From Bacteroidia bacterium (GTDB lineage Bacteria > Bacteroidota > Bacteroidia > 2-12-FULL-35-15): a stretch of 35,822 nucleotides of DNA. The translations under genes were made by a program, and so were the position numbers. The notes beneath the pieces are model-generated. The model was not told the origin of the DNA, did not search any database, and worked only from the letters and a program-made list of their open reading frames with translations. The first letter of the stretch is position 1, and every line of letters begins with the position of its first letter. This document shows, one piece after another, positions 1-7,784 of the stretch. The stretch lies in contig JAEUTU010000128.1 of the NCBI GenBank assembly GCA_016786925.1, positions 1-35,822 of the forward strand, in the 5' to 3' direction.

Positions 1-756
1 TCGGATGAAAATGCGAGTGAAGTGCCTGACCTGGACTTAAACCCTCCGGCTAAATCAAACTTCTCCTTTCCCTCTGCTCCTAAACGAAACGATGATTTTC
101 CATTAAAGAAAGGCAGTAAAGGAGCGAGAGTAAAACAGGTGCAGGAAGTATTGCTTGCTAAACTCGGAAAAGATGCACTCGGAAAAGCGGGAGCAGACGG
201 AGATTTCGGGAGCAAAACAGAAGCGGCTCTTATTAAAGCGGGCTATCCAAGTACCATTGATGAAAGCACCTTCAATGTAATGACACAGGGTGAAACTTTG
301 GACGCTTCTGCAACAGCAAAAGAATTGTACAGCGCAGCCATCATTAAAAACTACACCGGAGCAATTAAAGCCCTGCAAAAATTAAAATCAAAAGACGATT
401 ACACCACAGTCTCTGATGATTTTAAAACTAACTACCGCATCGGTGGAGTTCGACAAACACTTGTCAACGGAATGCTCAACAGTTTTACCGATGAGAAGCA
501 AAAGCAAGCGATCCGACTACAGTTCACCCGCATGGGATTGAATTATGACGGAAAGAAATGGTCACTGTCCGGTATAGAAAGCTCCAGTATCATCACCAAA
601 CATCCAACACTGGTATGGGTGCATTCAAAGAAAGCGATTAAAGTTCCATCCAATATGGTGCTTGGAAAAGTAATCGCACAGCGAGGCAATCACACCTTAT
701 TTGAAAACAACGGAAAACACTTTTTAGTGGAAACCAAAACCATCAATTACTTATGA
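1..756 (+). CDS. Peptidoglycan-binding-domain protein, phage-like, 5' end outside window
   Basis: The reading frame is open from the first base of the window, so the GTG at 22 is probably internal and the gene is 5'-truncated here. Counted from that GTG, residues about 27-75 look like a PG_binding_1 domain: KKGSKGARVKQVQ, then GADGDFGSKTEAAL, the usual layout for a small cell-wall-binding helical bundle. The remaining ~170 residues show no motif I recognise. There is no visible signal peptide in the part seen. It ends in an ATGA overlap with the following amidase gene, which supports translation as one unit with the lysis-type genes downstream. A cell-wall-targeting protein of a phage or phage-derived element is the best reading; a tail-associated protein is also possible. 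The domain call is by motif and the role is inferred from context. Confidence 0.6.
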   Translation, partial: SDENASEVPDLDLNPPAKSNFSFPSAPKRNDDFPLKKGSKGARVKQVQEVLLAKLGKDALGKAGADGDFGSKTEAALIKAGYPSTIDESTFNVMTQGETLDASATAKELYSAAIIKNYTGAIKALQKLKSKDDYTTVSDDFKTNYRIGGVRQTLVNGMLNSFTDEKQKQAIRLQFTRMGLNYDGKKWSLSGIESSSIITKHPTLVWVHSKKAIKVPSNMVLGKVIAQRGNHTLFENNGKHFLVETKTINYL

Positions 757-1196
757 ATCAAAGAAACATAAAATACATCGTGGTGCATTGCACAGCAACA
801 CCCACCACAACCACTCTCGAATCCATCAAACGCTACTGGAAAGAACAGCGTGGATGGGGCGATACTCCCGGCTATCATTATTTCATTAAGCGTGACGGAA
901 CAATTGTACAGTTGTTCGATGAAAAGAAAAACAGCTACGGTGTTTACAAACATAATTCCGAGTGCATCAGTATCGCTTATGTTGGCGGAATTGACAAAGA
1001 CGGAAAACCTGTGGACAACCGCAGCGATGCACAAAAGCATGCCATGTTCAATATCATCGTTCGCTTAACGGAAAAGTACCCGAAAGCAGAAGTGCTTGGA
1101 CACAGAGATTTTCCGGGAGTGAAAAAAGCCTGCCCTTGCTTCGATGTAAAAGAGTGGCTAAAAAATTACGAACCTGATTTTAATTCCGCGGCATAA
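753..1196 (+). CDS. N-acetylmuramoyl-L-alanine amidase (Amidase_2, T7 lysozyme type)
   Basis: Predicted zinc amidase that cuts the bond between N-acetylmuramic acid and L-alanine in peptidoglycan. At 147 residues it has the size of stand-alone phage endolysins such as T7 lysozyme. Residues visible: His12 in IVVHCTAT (first zinc ligand), Tyr41 in GYHYFI (active-site Tyr), His117 in LGHRDFPG (second zinc ligand), and KKACPCFD with Lys124/125 and Cys127/Cys129 at the place of the third ligand. It has no signal peptide, so it would need a holin or another export route. Its ATG overlaps the stop of the previous gene (ATGA) and its TAA overlaps the next ATG (TAATG). Function is strongly supported by motifs; the role in host lysis is inferred from the neighbours. 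Confidence 0.9.
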   Translation: MNQRNIKYIVVHCTATPTTTTLESIKRYWKEQRGWGDTPGYHYFIKRDGTIVQLFDEKKNSYGVYKHNSECISIAYVGGIDKDGKPVDNRSDAQKHAMFNIIVRLTEKYPKAEVLGHRDFPGVKKACPCFDVKEWLKNYEPDFNSAA

Positions 1197-1936
1197 TGGT
1201 ATTACAGAAATTAAGAGCAATACTAAAGCACAATGGCTTTAAACTCTATACCCGCCCGTATGAGTTAAACATTGTAGGCTTGCGATCTGCCAGTACAACC
1301 CCGAATCGCTTTGATGACGAGATTCATGTGTTCTATAAGGTTAGCCCAATCAAATGGAACTATCACGTTTACAAAGCCACCACCGATCCGGGTACATTTT
1401 GGTTACGCAATCCGATGCAGCCACAGGGAACAGCCATTCTCGCCCAAGGGCAATATGAGCATGCTTATGAGATGGGCTTACACCGTGGACAGTACACAGC
1501 TTTAGTACAGCGCAAACCTGTAACTGTTATCCGGGATTATGACCGTGACGCAATGCTTGATTTTTATAACGGTAAAAAAACAAAGGGCATGTATGGAATC
1601 AATGTCCACAGAGCCAACAAAACAGGAACAACCAAAACCGTAGATAAAAATTCAGCAGGGTGTCAGGTATTTGAAAATGCAACAGCCTTTCAGCAATTCA
1701 TGCTTCTGTGTGAACGCCATCGCCGGATGTACGGCAATAAATTCACTTACACTCTGCTTGATTTCAGAGCAGTAAAAAGAGAAACCTACAGGCGCATCGC
1801 AGTTGGAGCAGGAATCGTTGGTCTGCTTGCATTAGGGTACATCGCTTTCACAGGAGGCGATAAACTCAAAAACATCGCTGAACAAATCAGCGAAACATTT
1901 AATCACCTATTTAAAAAACAAGAACAGCAACCATGA
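1196..1936 (+). CDS. L,D-transpeptidase-like (YkuD-type) protein with C-terminal membrane segment
   Basis: No full domain match can be claimed, but residues 134-158 carry GINVHR (His138) followed, after exactly 14 residues, by SAGCQVF (Ser153, Cys156). This fits the catalytic signature of YkuD L,D-transpeptidases, H-x(14-17)-[ST]-x-G-C, in which the Cys forms an acyl-enzyme with peptidoglycan stem peptides. A hydrophobic stretch at about 202-218 (VGAGIVGLLALGYIAF) is a likely membrane anchor, followed by an amphipathic, charged tail. The N-terminal 130 residues have no motif I know. The gene is locked between the amidase and the small membrane protein by TAATG and ATGA overlaps. A second cell-wall-acting enzyme, or one that modifies host peptidoglycan, would fit. 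An enzymatically inactive YkuD-fold protein cannot be excluded. Confidence 0.55.
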   Translation: MVLQKLRAILKHNGFKLYTRPYELNIVGLRSASTTPNRFDDEIHVFYKVSPIKWNYHVYKATTDPGTFWLRNPMQPQGTAILAQGQYEHAYEMGLHRGQYTALVQRKPVTVIRDYDRDAMLDFYNGKKTKGMYGINVHRANKTGTTKTVDKNSAGCQVFENATAFQQFMLLCERHRRMYGNKFTYTLLDFRAVKRETYRRIAVGAGIVGLLALGYIAFTGGDKLKNIAEQISETFNHLFKKQEQQP

Positions 1937-2160
1937 AAGTAAAAGACATCTTACACCAGTTACTAAAAGACAAAGACGGAAATTTCTCTTTAAGAGAAGC
2001 AGTTACGCTAACCTACGTGCTTATGTCAATCATTAGCTGGGTGTCGCAGCAGTTCCTTAGTATGGAGGTTCCTGAATACATGTTCTATGCATTTATCAGT
2101 ATGATTGGTGCAGGTACGTTCGGTTACTCTCTTGAGAAAAAGTCAAAAAACATAAATTAA
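1933..2160 (+). CDS. Small two-helix membrane protein, holin candidate
   Basis: 75 residues. Two hydrophobic stretches are visible, about 25-43 (AVTLTYVLMSIISWVSQQF) and 49-66 (YMFYAFISMIGAGTFGYS), followed by a short lysine-rich tail. Size, number of membrane segments, charged C-terminus and position between a cell-wall enzyme and a spanin-like gene fit a phage holin, which would open the inner membrane at lysis. The start codon overlaps the stop of the preceding gene (ATGA). Holin families share almost no sequence, so this is a call from context and topology only. Confidence 0.45.
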   Translation: MKVKDILHQLLKDKDGNFSLREAVTLTYVLMSIISWVSQQFLSMEVPEYMFYAFISMIGAGTFGYSLEKKSKNIN

Positions 2161-2185
2161 AAACCATTCTTAAAAACGAAAGATT

Positions 2186-2830
2186 ATGAAACGAGTTCCA
2201 TTAGTTATTTTATTTACAGCATTGATCACAGGTTTGTTCCTGTCACTTAGTACCTGCAATACCGGAGAAAAAGTGAAGCCTGATAAAACGGAAGTGATAA
2301 AGGCTTCAGAAAAAGCGGAGCGCATTGATACCAGTTATAAAGCTGCTTTTGAATCCCTGAAAACATACAGCGACAGTTTACAAAAAGAATTATCCTTCAC
2401 TCAAAGCAAACTGAAAGCAACCAAGTTCAAGTTGAATCAATCGCAAATTGCCCTTGTTGCATTAGCAGAAAAGAAAAGCGACACCTTGAGTTTTGAGCAA
2501 TTGCTGAATGATTGTGATTCCTTAAAACAACAAACACTCGCTTATGTGGCATGGGTGGACAGTACGCAAAGCATCTACGAAACCAACATAGTGCAGCTTC
2601 AGGAAATTGTCGCTACAAAAGATTCGCAGATTGTGGTTTGTGCTGATTCCTATTCACAACTAAAAGGTTTGTTGGATGACAATTTAGAAAGAGAACGAAA
2701 GCTCACCGAAGATTTGAATACAGCCTACAAATCTCAGCGCAGGAAAGTGCTGCAAAATAAACTGCTTGCCGGAGGCATGCTCATACTATCAGGAATCGCT
2801 ACAACACTTTACATCAACGCCAATAAATAA
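2186..2830 (+). CDS. Coiled-coil protein with N-terminal lipoprotein-like signal and C-terminal membrane helix, unimolecular spanin candidate
   Basis: 214 residues in three parts. Residues 1-24 are a basic start (MKR), a hydrophobic core and LSTC, a near-lipobox with Cys24; Thr at -1 is unusual, so lipidation is uncertain. Residues about 30-190 are highly charged and helical, with heptad-like repeats of Leu and Lys/Glu, a long coiled coil. Residues about 193-211 (LAGGMLILSGIATTLYI) form a second hydrophobic segment near the end. An outer-membrane lipid anchor plus an inner-membrane C-terminal helix joined by a periplasmic coiled coil is the layout of unimolecular spanins, which fuse the two membranes at the end of lysis. 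It sits beside holin and amidase candidates. It could instead be an ordinary i-spanin-like or structural membrane protein. Confidence 0.45.
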   Translation: MKRVPLVILFTALITGLFLSLSTCNTGEKVKPDKTEVIKASEKAERIDTSYKAAFESLKTYSDSLQKELSFTQSKLKATKFKLNQSQIALVALAEKKSDTLSFEQLLNDCDSLKQQTLAYVAWVDSTQSIYETNIVQLQEIVATKDSQIVVCADSYSQLKGLLDDNLERERKLTEDLNTAYKSQRRKVLQNKLLAGGMLILSGIATTLYINANK

Positions 2831-2994
2831 TGAAAGAAAAAACAATCGTATCATCCGTTACACTCGCTGCTTCACTCATCAGCTACTTCTACGCCAAGGA
2901 AGCACAAAAGGACACCATTCCCTTTGTAATGATTGGCGGGTTCATGGGGGCTGTAATCGGTGAAGTGATTGTAGGAGCAATTAACAACAGTTAA
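2830..2994 (+). CDS. 54-residue membrane protein, second holin/antiholin candidate
   Basis: Short gene whose ATG overlaps the previous stop (TAATG). The product begins MKEKTIVSSV and shows two hydrophobic stretches, about residues 6-21 (IVSSVTLAASLISYFY) and 31-51 (PFVMIGGFMGAVIGEVIVGAI), joined by a charged loop (AKEAQKD). The overlap with its neighbour and the clear amphipathic layout argue that it is real despite its size. Small two-helix proteins beside lysis genes are commonly holins or antiholins. No sequence family was recognised. Confidence 0.5.
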   Translation: MKEKTIVSSVTLAASLISYFYAKEAQKDTIPFVMIGGFMGAVIGEVIVGAINNS

Positions 2995-3021
2995 AACAAC
3001 CAAGACAAAAAGGAGGACTAA

Positions 3022-3582
3022 ATGGCAACAGAAATCATCAACAACGGATCGAGCCTTAAAATTATCACAGATGGCTCACCACGCTTTGTTCTGAAAAATC
3101 AAATCAAAGAAGTGGAAGTGGTAAGAGATACCATTATCAAAATCGACATCGGTCAGGGCGCATTGTACAATGTGTTTGTAGACCAAACCGAAGTTACAAA
3201 TCCGGCAAGTGCCAATGTGGAAGAGTTGAGAGATAAAATCATCGACATGCTTCAAACAGCAGCAGCAGTTGGTTTGGCTACGGAAGCAAAACAAACAGAA
3301 GGTAATGCGGAGATCGTTAATTTGAAAAATTCCGTGGCTCAATTATCTGAAAAGGTAACAAGCATGAACGACAAAATCTTCTACGAGCCTAAACTGGTAG
3401 ACGAGACAAATTCAAATGTGGTTTACAAAGGATTTGCTAATCCGGGAGCAGCAACCGACCAAGCAGTGTGGGCAATCTTAAAAGTGACCAACAACAAAGG
3501 AGTTCTTTCTTATCACTGGGCAGGTGGTAATAAAAACTTCGACAAAGTTTGGGATAACCGTAAAGCACTTATCTACAGCTAA
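3022..3582 (+). CDS. Unknown phage-associated protein, 186 residues
   Basis: Not recognised. It is preceded by an unusually good Shine-Dalgarno sequence for this window (AAGGAGG, about 7 bases before the ATG), as expected for a highly expressed phage gene. The N-terminal ~75 residues look beta-rich (EIINNGSSLKIITDGSPRF..., FVDQTEVTNPAS). A helical stretch follows with coiled-coil character at about 85-125 (KNSVAQLSEKVTSMNDKIF), then a C-terminal part rich in Gly, Asn and Trp (YHWAGGNKNFDKVWDNR). This arrangement would suit a trimeric tail-fibre or baseplate-type structural protein, but that is a guess. It is followed at once by a rho-independent terminator, so it ends a transcription unit. 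Confidence 0.55.
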   Translation: MATEIINNGSSLKIITDGSPRFVLKNQIKEVEVVRDTIIKIDIGQGALYNVFVDQTEVTNPASANVEELRDKIIDMLQTAAAVGLATEAKQTEGNAEIVNLKNSVAQLSEKVTSMNDKIFYEPKLVDETNSNVVYKGFANPGAATDQAVWAILKVTNNKGVLSYHWAGGNKNFDKVWDNRKALIYS

Positions 3583-3593
3583 AAACTAAAACT

Positions 3594-3621
3594 AAAGCCG
3601 GACAATTAAAGTCCGGCTTTT
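3594..3621 (+). terminator. Rho-independent terminator after the lysis-type gene cluster
   Basis: A perfect 10-bp stem, AAAGCCGGAC / GTCCGGCTTT, with a 7-base loop (AATTAAA) and T residues following, 11 bases after the stop of the 186-residue gene. It separates the lysis-type cluster from the methylase and ATPase genes. Confidence 0.85.
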
Positions 3622-3632
3622 ACTTCTTAAAA

Positions 3633-4499
3633 ATGAAAACACCAATTACATATTACGGAGGAAAACAAACCATGTTAAAGCACCTTTTGCATTTAATACC
3701 GGCTCATCGCATTTATTGCGAACCATTCTTTGGTGGCGGAGCATTGTTCTTTGCTAAACCCAAATCAGAAGTGGAAGTTATCAATGATAAAAACGGAGAA
3801 GTGATTAATTTCTTTAAGGTGATAAAATCCAAGTTTTCCGAATTACAAAAAGAAATTCAATCCACTTTGCATAGCCGTGAGTTATACAAAAATGCAATGG
3901 TTGTATATGAGCATCCTGAATTATTTCCGGATGTTAAACGTGCATGGGCATTATGGACACTCACTAATCAGGGTTTTGCAGGAATGATAGGTTCTTGGGG
4001 ATTTGGTAAAACCAATTCAAAAGAAAAATCACTTGCAAATAAGCGAGAAGATTTTACCCACGCTTATGCACAGCGATTAAAGACCGTTCAAATCGAGAAC
4101 AACGATGCCCTAAAAGTAATTGACCGATGCGATGCCAAGGACGCTTTCATTTATGCCGATCCACCATACATTGGTTCTGACATGGGACATTACAAAGGAT
4201 ATTCTGAGGCAGATTATAAACAATTGCTCGACAAGCTGAGTAAAGTAAAGGGGAAGTTTCTGTTGAGTTCCTATCCCTCTGCGATTCTGAGTCAGTACAT
4301 AAAAAAATTCAAATGGCGAACTAAAAAAGTGGAGAAATCAGTGGCGGTCACTAAACATACTGATAAAAAGAAAACGGAAATGTTAGTGTTTAATTATGAC
4401 CCGGAGAAAATTAAACCAATGAACGCAGATCTAAAACTCAAACGCATCTCAGTAAAAGAAATAGAAACCAAACTCAAACGCTTAAAATTCGCAGCATAA
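3633..4499 (+). CDS. DNA adenine methylase, D12 class (Dam-like)
   Basis: 288 residues, the usual length of alpha-group N6-adenine methyltransferases, which transfer a methyl group from S-adenosylmethionine to adenine in a short target. Motifs in order: YYGGKQTMLKHLL near residues 7-19, EPFFGGGALFF at 30-40 (AdoMet-binding motif I), EVINDKNGEVINFF at about 48-61, and the catalytic DPPY at 176-179 (YADPPYIGSD). The target cannot be predicted; D12 enzymes often recognise GATC. No restriction endonuclease lies beside it, so it is an orphan methylase, common in phages, where it may protect DNA from host enzymes. Its TAA overlaps the ATG of the ATPase gene (TAATG). Confidence 0.92.
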   Translation: MKTPITYYGGKQTMLKHLLHLIPAHRIYCEPFFGGGALFFAKPKSEVEVINDKNGEVINFFKVIKSKFSELQKEIQSTLHSRELYKNAMVVYEHPELFPDVKRAWALWTLTNQGFAGMIGSWGFGKTNSKEKSLANKREDFTHAYAQRLKTVQIENNDALKVIDRCDAKDAFIYADPPYIGSDMGHYKGYSEADYKQLLDKLSKVKGKFLLSSYPSAILSQYIKKFKWRTKKVEKSVAVTKHTDKKKTEMLVFNYDPEKIKPMNADLKLKRISVKEIETKLKRLKFAA

Positions 4500-6226
4500 T
4501 GAAGGGAAAGAAAATAACAACTGACAATTATTTTGAAACCATTGAGGAGATTGGTTTTGAAAATTTACCAAATGTTTTACAAGAGTCGCACATGGTCATA
4601 CTTTCAAAGACAGATGAAGGCGAAGACTGGAGTATATATAAAAACGAAGCTGATTTAAAACGTATGGCAAATCTTGCGTTTAAAAAATTAGAAGAATTCA
4701 TTGTTTCTGGAAATACAGAAGCACCAAAGGAGAAAAAAGCAATGAATGGTTTAGGCTCTGAAAAAACTAAAAAGAAAAACCCTTACGGAGAGATTTCCAC
4801 CGAGGTAAAATTTATAAATCGCTTTTTAGATTTCAATGACAAGATACTTTACAAAAAGACTTTTGAGATTTTCATTGATGAATTGCAGAAAGCGATTGAG
4901 GAAAAGAAGATTACTAAAAAATCTCCGGTAGCGAAAGACATCATGGCAATTCAACAAGCTGTACTGAAAGCCTTCAATACGATGGGAAACGCTAAACACT
5001 TTGTTTTGAGTCCAGCAACAGTTAAAAGACTTAAAGTCATAATTGAAAAATATGAGAATGCTTACGAGGATATTGATGAATCCTATATTAAAGTTAAAAA
5101 GAAAAAGATGGATTTGAATGGAATCAATAATCCACCTGCACAGGTGAACGTAATGCAAAGCACCGATTTTACCAACCTTCAGTTTAATTCAATAGGATTT
5201 AAAGACAGGTGGTTAAACTTTATTGGTGATCCCTCCCCCGGATTTACTGCGATGGTTTTCGGTATGCCGAAAATGGGCAAAAGCTATTTGTGTGTTGACT
5301 TTGCAGGATATTTAGCAAGAAATCACGGGAAGGTACTCTATGTTGCAAAAGAGGAAAAACTGGATGCTACACTTCAGAAGAAGTTAAAGGATAAAGATGT
5401 CGCACACGAAAACCTGTTTGTTGCGGATGCATTACCCATTGATTTATCAGCCTATGATTTTATATTCCTAGACTCGGTAAACAAACTCGGATTGCTTCCT
5501 AAAGACTTGGATAAACTAAAAGCAGACAATAAAGGGAAATCTTTCATCTATGTATTTCAGGCCACCAAAGGAGGAAAGTTCAAAGGCAATAATGAATTTC
5601 AGCATGATGTGGATGTTGTGATTGAAGTGCCGGAACAAGGCAAAGCAGTACAATTCGGGCGATTTAATCAGGGAGGTGAACTGGATATTTTTGGAGACAA
5701 AGGTATAGGAGAGGCAGAAGAGTTAAATGGAGTCAGAAAAAGCGAAAAGAACTTGGACGTTCCGAATAAAGTATCGAATGTAGACACCATGAAAAAGAAA
5801 GAAAATCAAGAGCAGGACTGGACAAATCATCCGGAACTGCATTCAATCGAAAGATCGCACCTGATCCGAATTAAGAACCTTTATGAAGAAGGAAAAATGA
5901 AAGAAGCCTTGCGCCAAGCAGCCTTTTTGGACACCTATCTCCGTGAAATGATACCACCTAAAGTTTGGGTCGAAATGGGTGGTGAGTTAACCGAAAAAGG
6001 CTTGGAAAAATTACGTTTATCTTCTGATTTTGCAAGCCGTCCCGACGATGTTAATCCCAAGTACATTTTTACCCAAACGGCAACTGCGCTACTTGTAGAA
6101 GCCTTAAGAGGTGATTTTGATTTAAAAACCCTTATTAGGCAAGAATTAGCCAATCGTGGGCAAGATGACAAAGGAAACTGGGTTGGCTTTGAACAAGCAG
6201 CAAAAGCCCATAAAATCAAAAAATAG
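4499..6226 (+). CDS. RecA/DnaB-like P-loop ATPase, phage or element-associated
   Basis: 575 residues. The N-terminal ~230 are charged and mostly helical with no motif I know. The central domain has Walker A GMPKMGKS at 255-262, then KVLYVAKEE (the RecA/RadA-style strand ending in Glu), and Walker B YDFIFLDSV at about 319-327, followed by FIYVFQATKGGKF. This order matches single-domain RecA-fold ATPases such as RadA, DnaB or RepA-type helicases. The C-terminal ~130 residues (after HPELHSIERSHLIRIKNLY) are helical and unassigned. A role in replication or recombination of the element is inferred. Its start overlaps the methylase stop and a terminator follows 22 bases after its stop. Confidence 0.75.
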   Translation: MKGKKITTDNYFETIEEIGFENLPNVLQESHMVILSKTDEGEDWSIYKNEADLKRMANLAFKKLEEFIVSGNTEAPKEKKAMNGLGSEKTKKKNPYGEISTEVKFINRFLDFNDKILYKKTFEIFIDELQKAIEEKKITKKSPVAKDIMAIQQAVLKAFNTMGNAKHFVLSPATVKRLKVIIEKYENAYEDIDESYIKVKKKKMDLNGINNPPAQVNVMQSTDFTNLQFNSIGFKDRWLNFIGDPSPGFTAMVFGMPKMGKSYLCVDFAGYLARNHGKVLYVAKEEKLDATLQKKLKDKDVAHENLFVADALPIDLSAYDFIFLDSVNKLGLLPKDLDKLKADNKGKSFIYVFQATKGGKFKGNNEFQHDVDVVIEVPEQGKAVQFGRFNQGGELDIFGDKGIGEAEELNGVRKSEKNLDVPNKVSNVDTMKKKENQEQDWTNHPELHSIERSHLIRIKNLYEEGKMKEALRQAAFLDTYLREMIPPKVWVEMGGELTEKGLEKLRLSSDFASRPDDVNPKYIFTQTATALLVEALRGDFDLKTLIRQELANRGQDDKGNWVGFEQAAKAHKIKK

Positions 6227-6248
6227 GGCTTATTTCAGGGGAAAAATT

Positions 6249-6274
6249 AAGGGGCGATTTTCGCCCCTTTTTTG
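6249..6274 (+). terminator. Rho-independent terminator after the RecA-like gene
   Basis: A 9-bp perfect stem AAGGGGCGA / TCGCCCCTT with a TTT loop and a run of T residues, placed 22 bases after the stop codon of the ATPase gene. Confidence 0.9.
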
Positions 6275-6436
6275 TTGTTAAAATTTTAGGAATTTCTACC
6301 TTTATACCCAAAGCCCACATAGGTGGCTTTGAAGAAATTTTATCAATCGGTTAAAGGTTCTAAAAGTCCCGTGAATTCCAGTATTTTGTGGAAATCCTCG
6401 ACTTCATAGTACGACCTTTCCCCCATTGGTACCACC

Positions 6437-6457
6437 AAGATAAGTAATACTTATCTT
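6437..6457. repeat. Perfect 9-bp inverted repeat
   Basis: AAGATAAGT - AAT - ACTTATCTT. It lies directly before the long terminator in the gap between the element-like and host regions. It could be a recombinase or regulator site or part of the transcript end; there is no T-tract of its own. Confidence 0.6.
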
Positions 6458-6464
6458 ATTAATC

Positions 6465-6502
6465 AAAAGGCCTATAATCTAATCGATTATAGGCCTTTTT
6501 GT
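6465..6502. terminator. Long bidirectional terminator between convergent units
   Basis: A 15-bp perfect stem (arms 6465-6479 and 6485-6499, beginning AAAAGGCCTATAATC) with a 5-base loop. T residues follow on the plus strand and AAAA lies on the other side, so it can end transcription from both directions: the plus-strand element and the minus-strand proline dehydrogenase operon. Confidence 0.85.
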
Positions 6503-6593
6503 TTTTCAACTTACTCTGATTCAGAAAAACATTACAATTGTTATCATTAAAAAATTAAGCCATATTCATTTTTTTGAAAATGGCTTATTTAGA

Positions 6594-7784
6594 CTAATTG
6601 AGAAGCTTTTGAGCAGTTTTACGTCTAGTTATCTCAGTGGTTATAAACGATAACTCTCTACTCATTTGACCGGAAATAGCAGAATTCTCCTCTGCTCTCC
6701 TAATTAAATAAGGGATGACAGATTTAACAGGACCATACGGCAGATATTTTGTAACGTTATATCCTGCAATAGCCAGGTTAAAACTAATATTATCACTCAT
6801 TCCATAGAGTTGACTAAAATAGATTCTCTTATCATCCGGTTTCAACCCTAAACGTTTCATTTCATTCAATGCAAAATAGGTACTCTCCTCATTATGCGAA
6901 CCAATACATAATGTCATAATATCTATGTTCTCCAAACATATACTTACCGCTTTATCAAAATCATGGTCCACTCTTTCTTTATCGATATGTATAGGCGACT
7001 TGTATCCCATTTCTTTTGCCCTAAAATTTTCTTTTTCATAATAAGCACCTCTCACTAATTTCACTCCAATAAAATATCCCCCTTTTCTTGACTCATTAAT
7101 TATTTTTCTTAAATAATCTATTCTGTCCCATCTATACATCTGTAGGGTAGTCAATACAATGGCTTTATCTCGATTAAATTTCTTCATGGCATTCTCAACA
7201 AACATATCCACAGAATTTTGGATCCAACTTTCCTCTGCATCAACAAAAATGGGGACATTATTAACCAATGAAGAATGACAAATAGAGTTGAAACGCTTCA
7301 CAACCTCATCTAATTTTGGATTTGAATTAAAGTCAATGATCGTAGAGTTATACATTTCTAACAAAGAGAGTGGAGCAATTCCGCTAAATTTTAGACATGT
7401 ATACGGTACGGCTTTATTTTCTTTTGCAAAAAGAATGATTCTATTAATCTCGGTCTTCGTTGATTCAAATCCTTCATCTGTCCCATTTCCCTCAACAGAA
7501 TAATCAAGAATAGATTGGACTTTAAAATCATTCATTTTTTTTATAATGATCGAACTTTCTTCAAGCGTTTCACCTGCACAAAACTGTTTAAATACAGATT
7601 TTTTAATAAGGTAAGAAATTGGAATGCCAATACTAAAAAGAAGCGGGACCATTTTTGAAAAAAAACTAACAAGGAAATTAATTCCAAAAAGTCGAAACAG
7701 CCATTTAGAATGATATAACTCTTTGTTTGTTTTATTCGAAAATGCAACAGCAACATCTTCGAAAGAAGGACCTTGATTTTTCAT
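6594..7784 (-). CDS. Proline dehydrogenase, monofunctional
   Basis: FAD enzyme that oxidises L-proline to pyrroline-5-carboxylate and passes electrons to the quinone pool. The 396 residues cover the whole barrel of the short Bacteroidota form, in which the second enzyme (P5C dehydrogenase) is a separate gene. Visible signatures: ILDYSVEG, VPIFVDAEESWIQ, LTTLQMYRWDR, GVKLVRGAYYEKEN (substrate/flavin region), CIGSHNEEST, FSQLYGMSDN and the C-terminal IPYLIRRAEENS that binds proline. The N-terminal 60 residues include hydrophobic stretches, consistent with membrane association. Its ATG follows directly on the TAA of the Crp-family gene, so the two are co-transcribed and probably translationally coupled. 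This suggests proline oxidation is tuned by the regulator or by the FNR-like box ahead of it. Confidence 0.93.
   Translation of the reverse strand: MKNQGPSFEDVAVAFSNKTNKELYHSKWLFRLFGINFLVSFFSKMVPLLFSIGIPISYLIKKSVFKQFCAGETLEESSIIIKKMNDFKVQSILDYSVEGNGTDEGFESTKTEINRIILFAKENKAVPYTCLKFSGIAPLSLLEMYNSTIIDFNSNPKLDEVVKRFNSICHSSLVNNVPIFVDAEESWIQNSVDMFVENAMKKFNRDKAIVLTTLQMYRWDRIDYLRKIINESRKGGYFIGVKLVRGAYYEKENFRAKEMGYKSPIHIDKERVDHDFDKAVSICLENIDIMTLCIGSHNEESTYFALNEMKRLGLKPDDKRIYFSQLYGMSDNISFNLAIAGYNVTKYLPYGPVKSVIPYLIRRAEENSAISGQMSRELSFITTEITRRKTAQKLLN

Larger units (their letters stand above)
6227..6593. other. Gene-free gap between the element-like region and the host genes
   Basis: This 367-base stretch lies between convergent genes and contains no convincing coding sequence or tRNA. 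It holds a terminator right after the ATPase gene, an interrupted repeat AAAGCCCAC / GTGGCTTT near 6310-6330, a 9-bp inverted repeat at 6437-6457 and a long bidirectional terminator at 6465-6502. Base composition falls to that of the following host genes across this interval, so an element boundary could lie here. No attachment-site repeat can be shown, because the other end of the element is outside the window. Confidence 0.6.

Noticed and set aside
6343..6426. Minus-strand short frame (MGERSYYEVEDFHKILEF...) in the gap, looking like the C-terminus of a lost gene
   Set aside because: Only 27 codons from its ATG, a stop lies a few codons upstream, and no family was recognised. It could be a remnant but cannot be supported.
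6340..6440. Possible tRNA or att-type tRNA end in the gap (GGTTC, ACCACC-like pieces)
   Set aside because: No cloverleaf could be built on either strand.
6763..6775. CGTTATAT, a ModE half-site
   Set aside because: It lies inside proline dehydrogenase and has no inverted partner 24 bases apart; a chance match.
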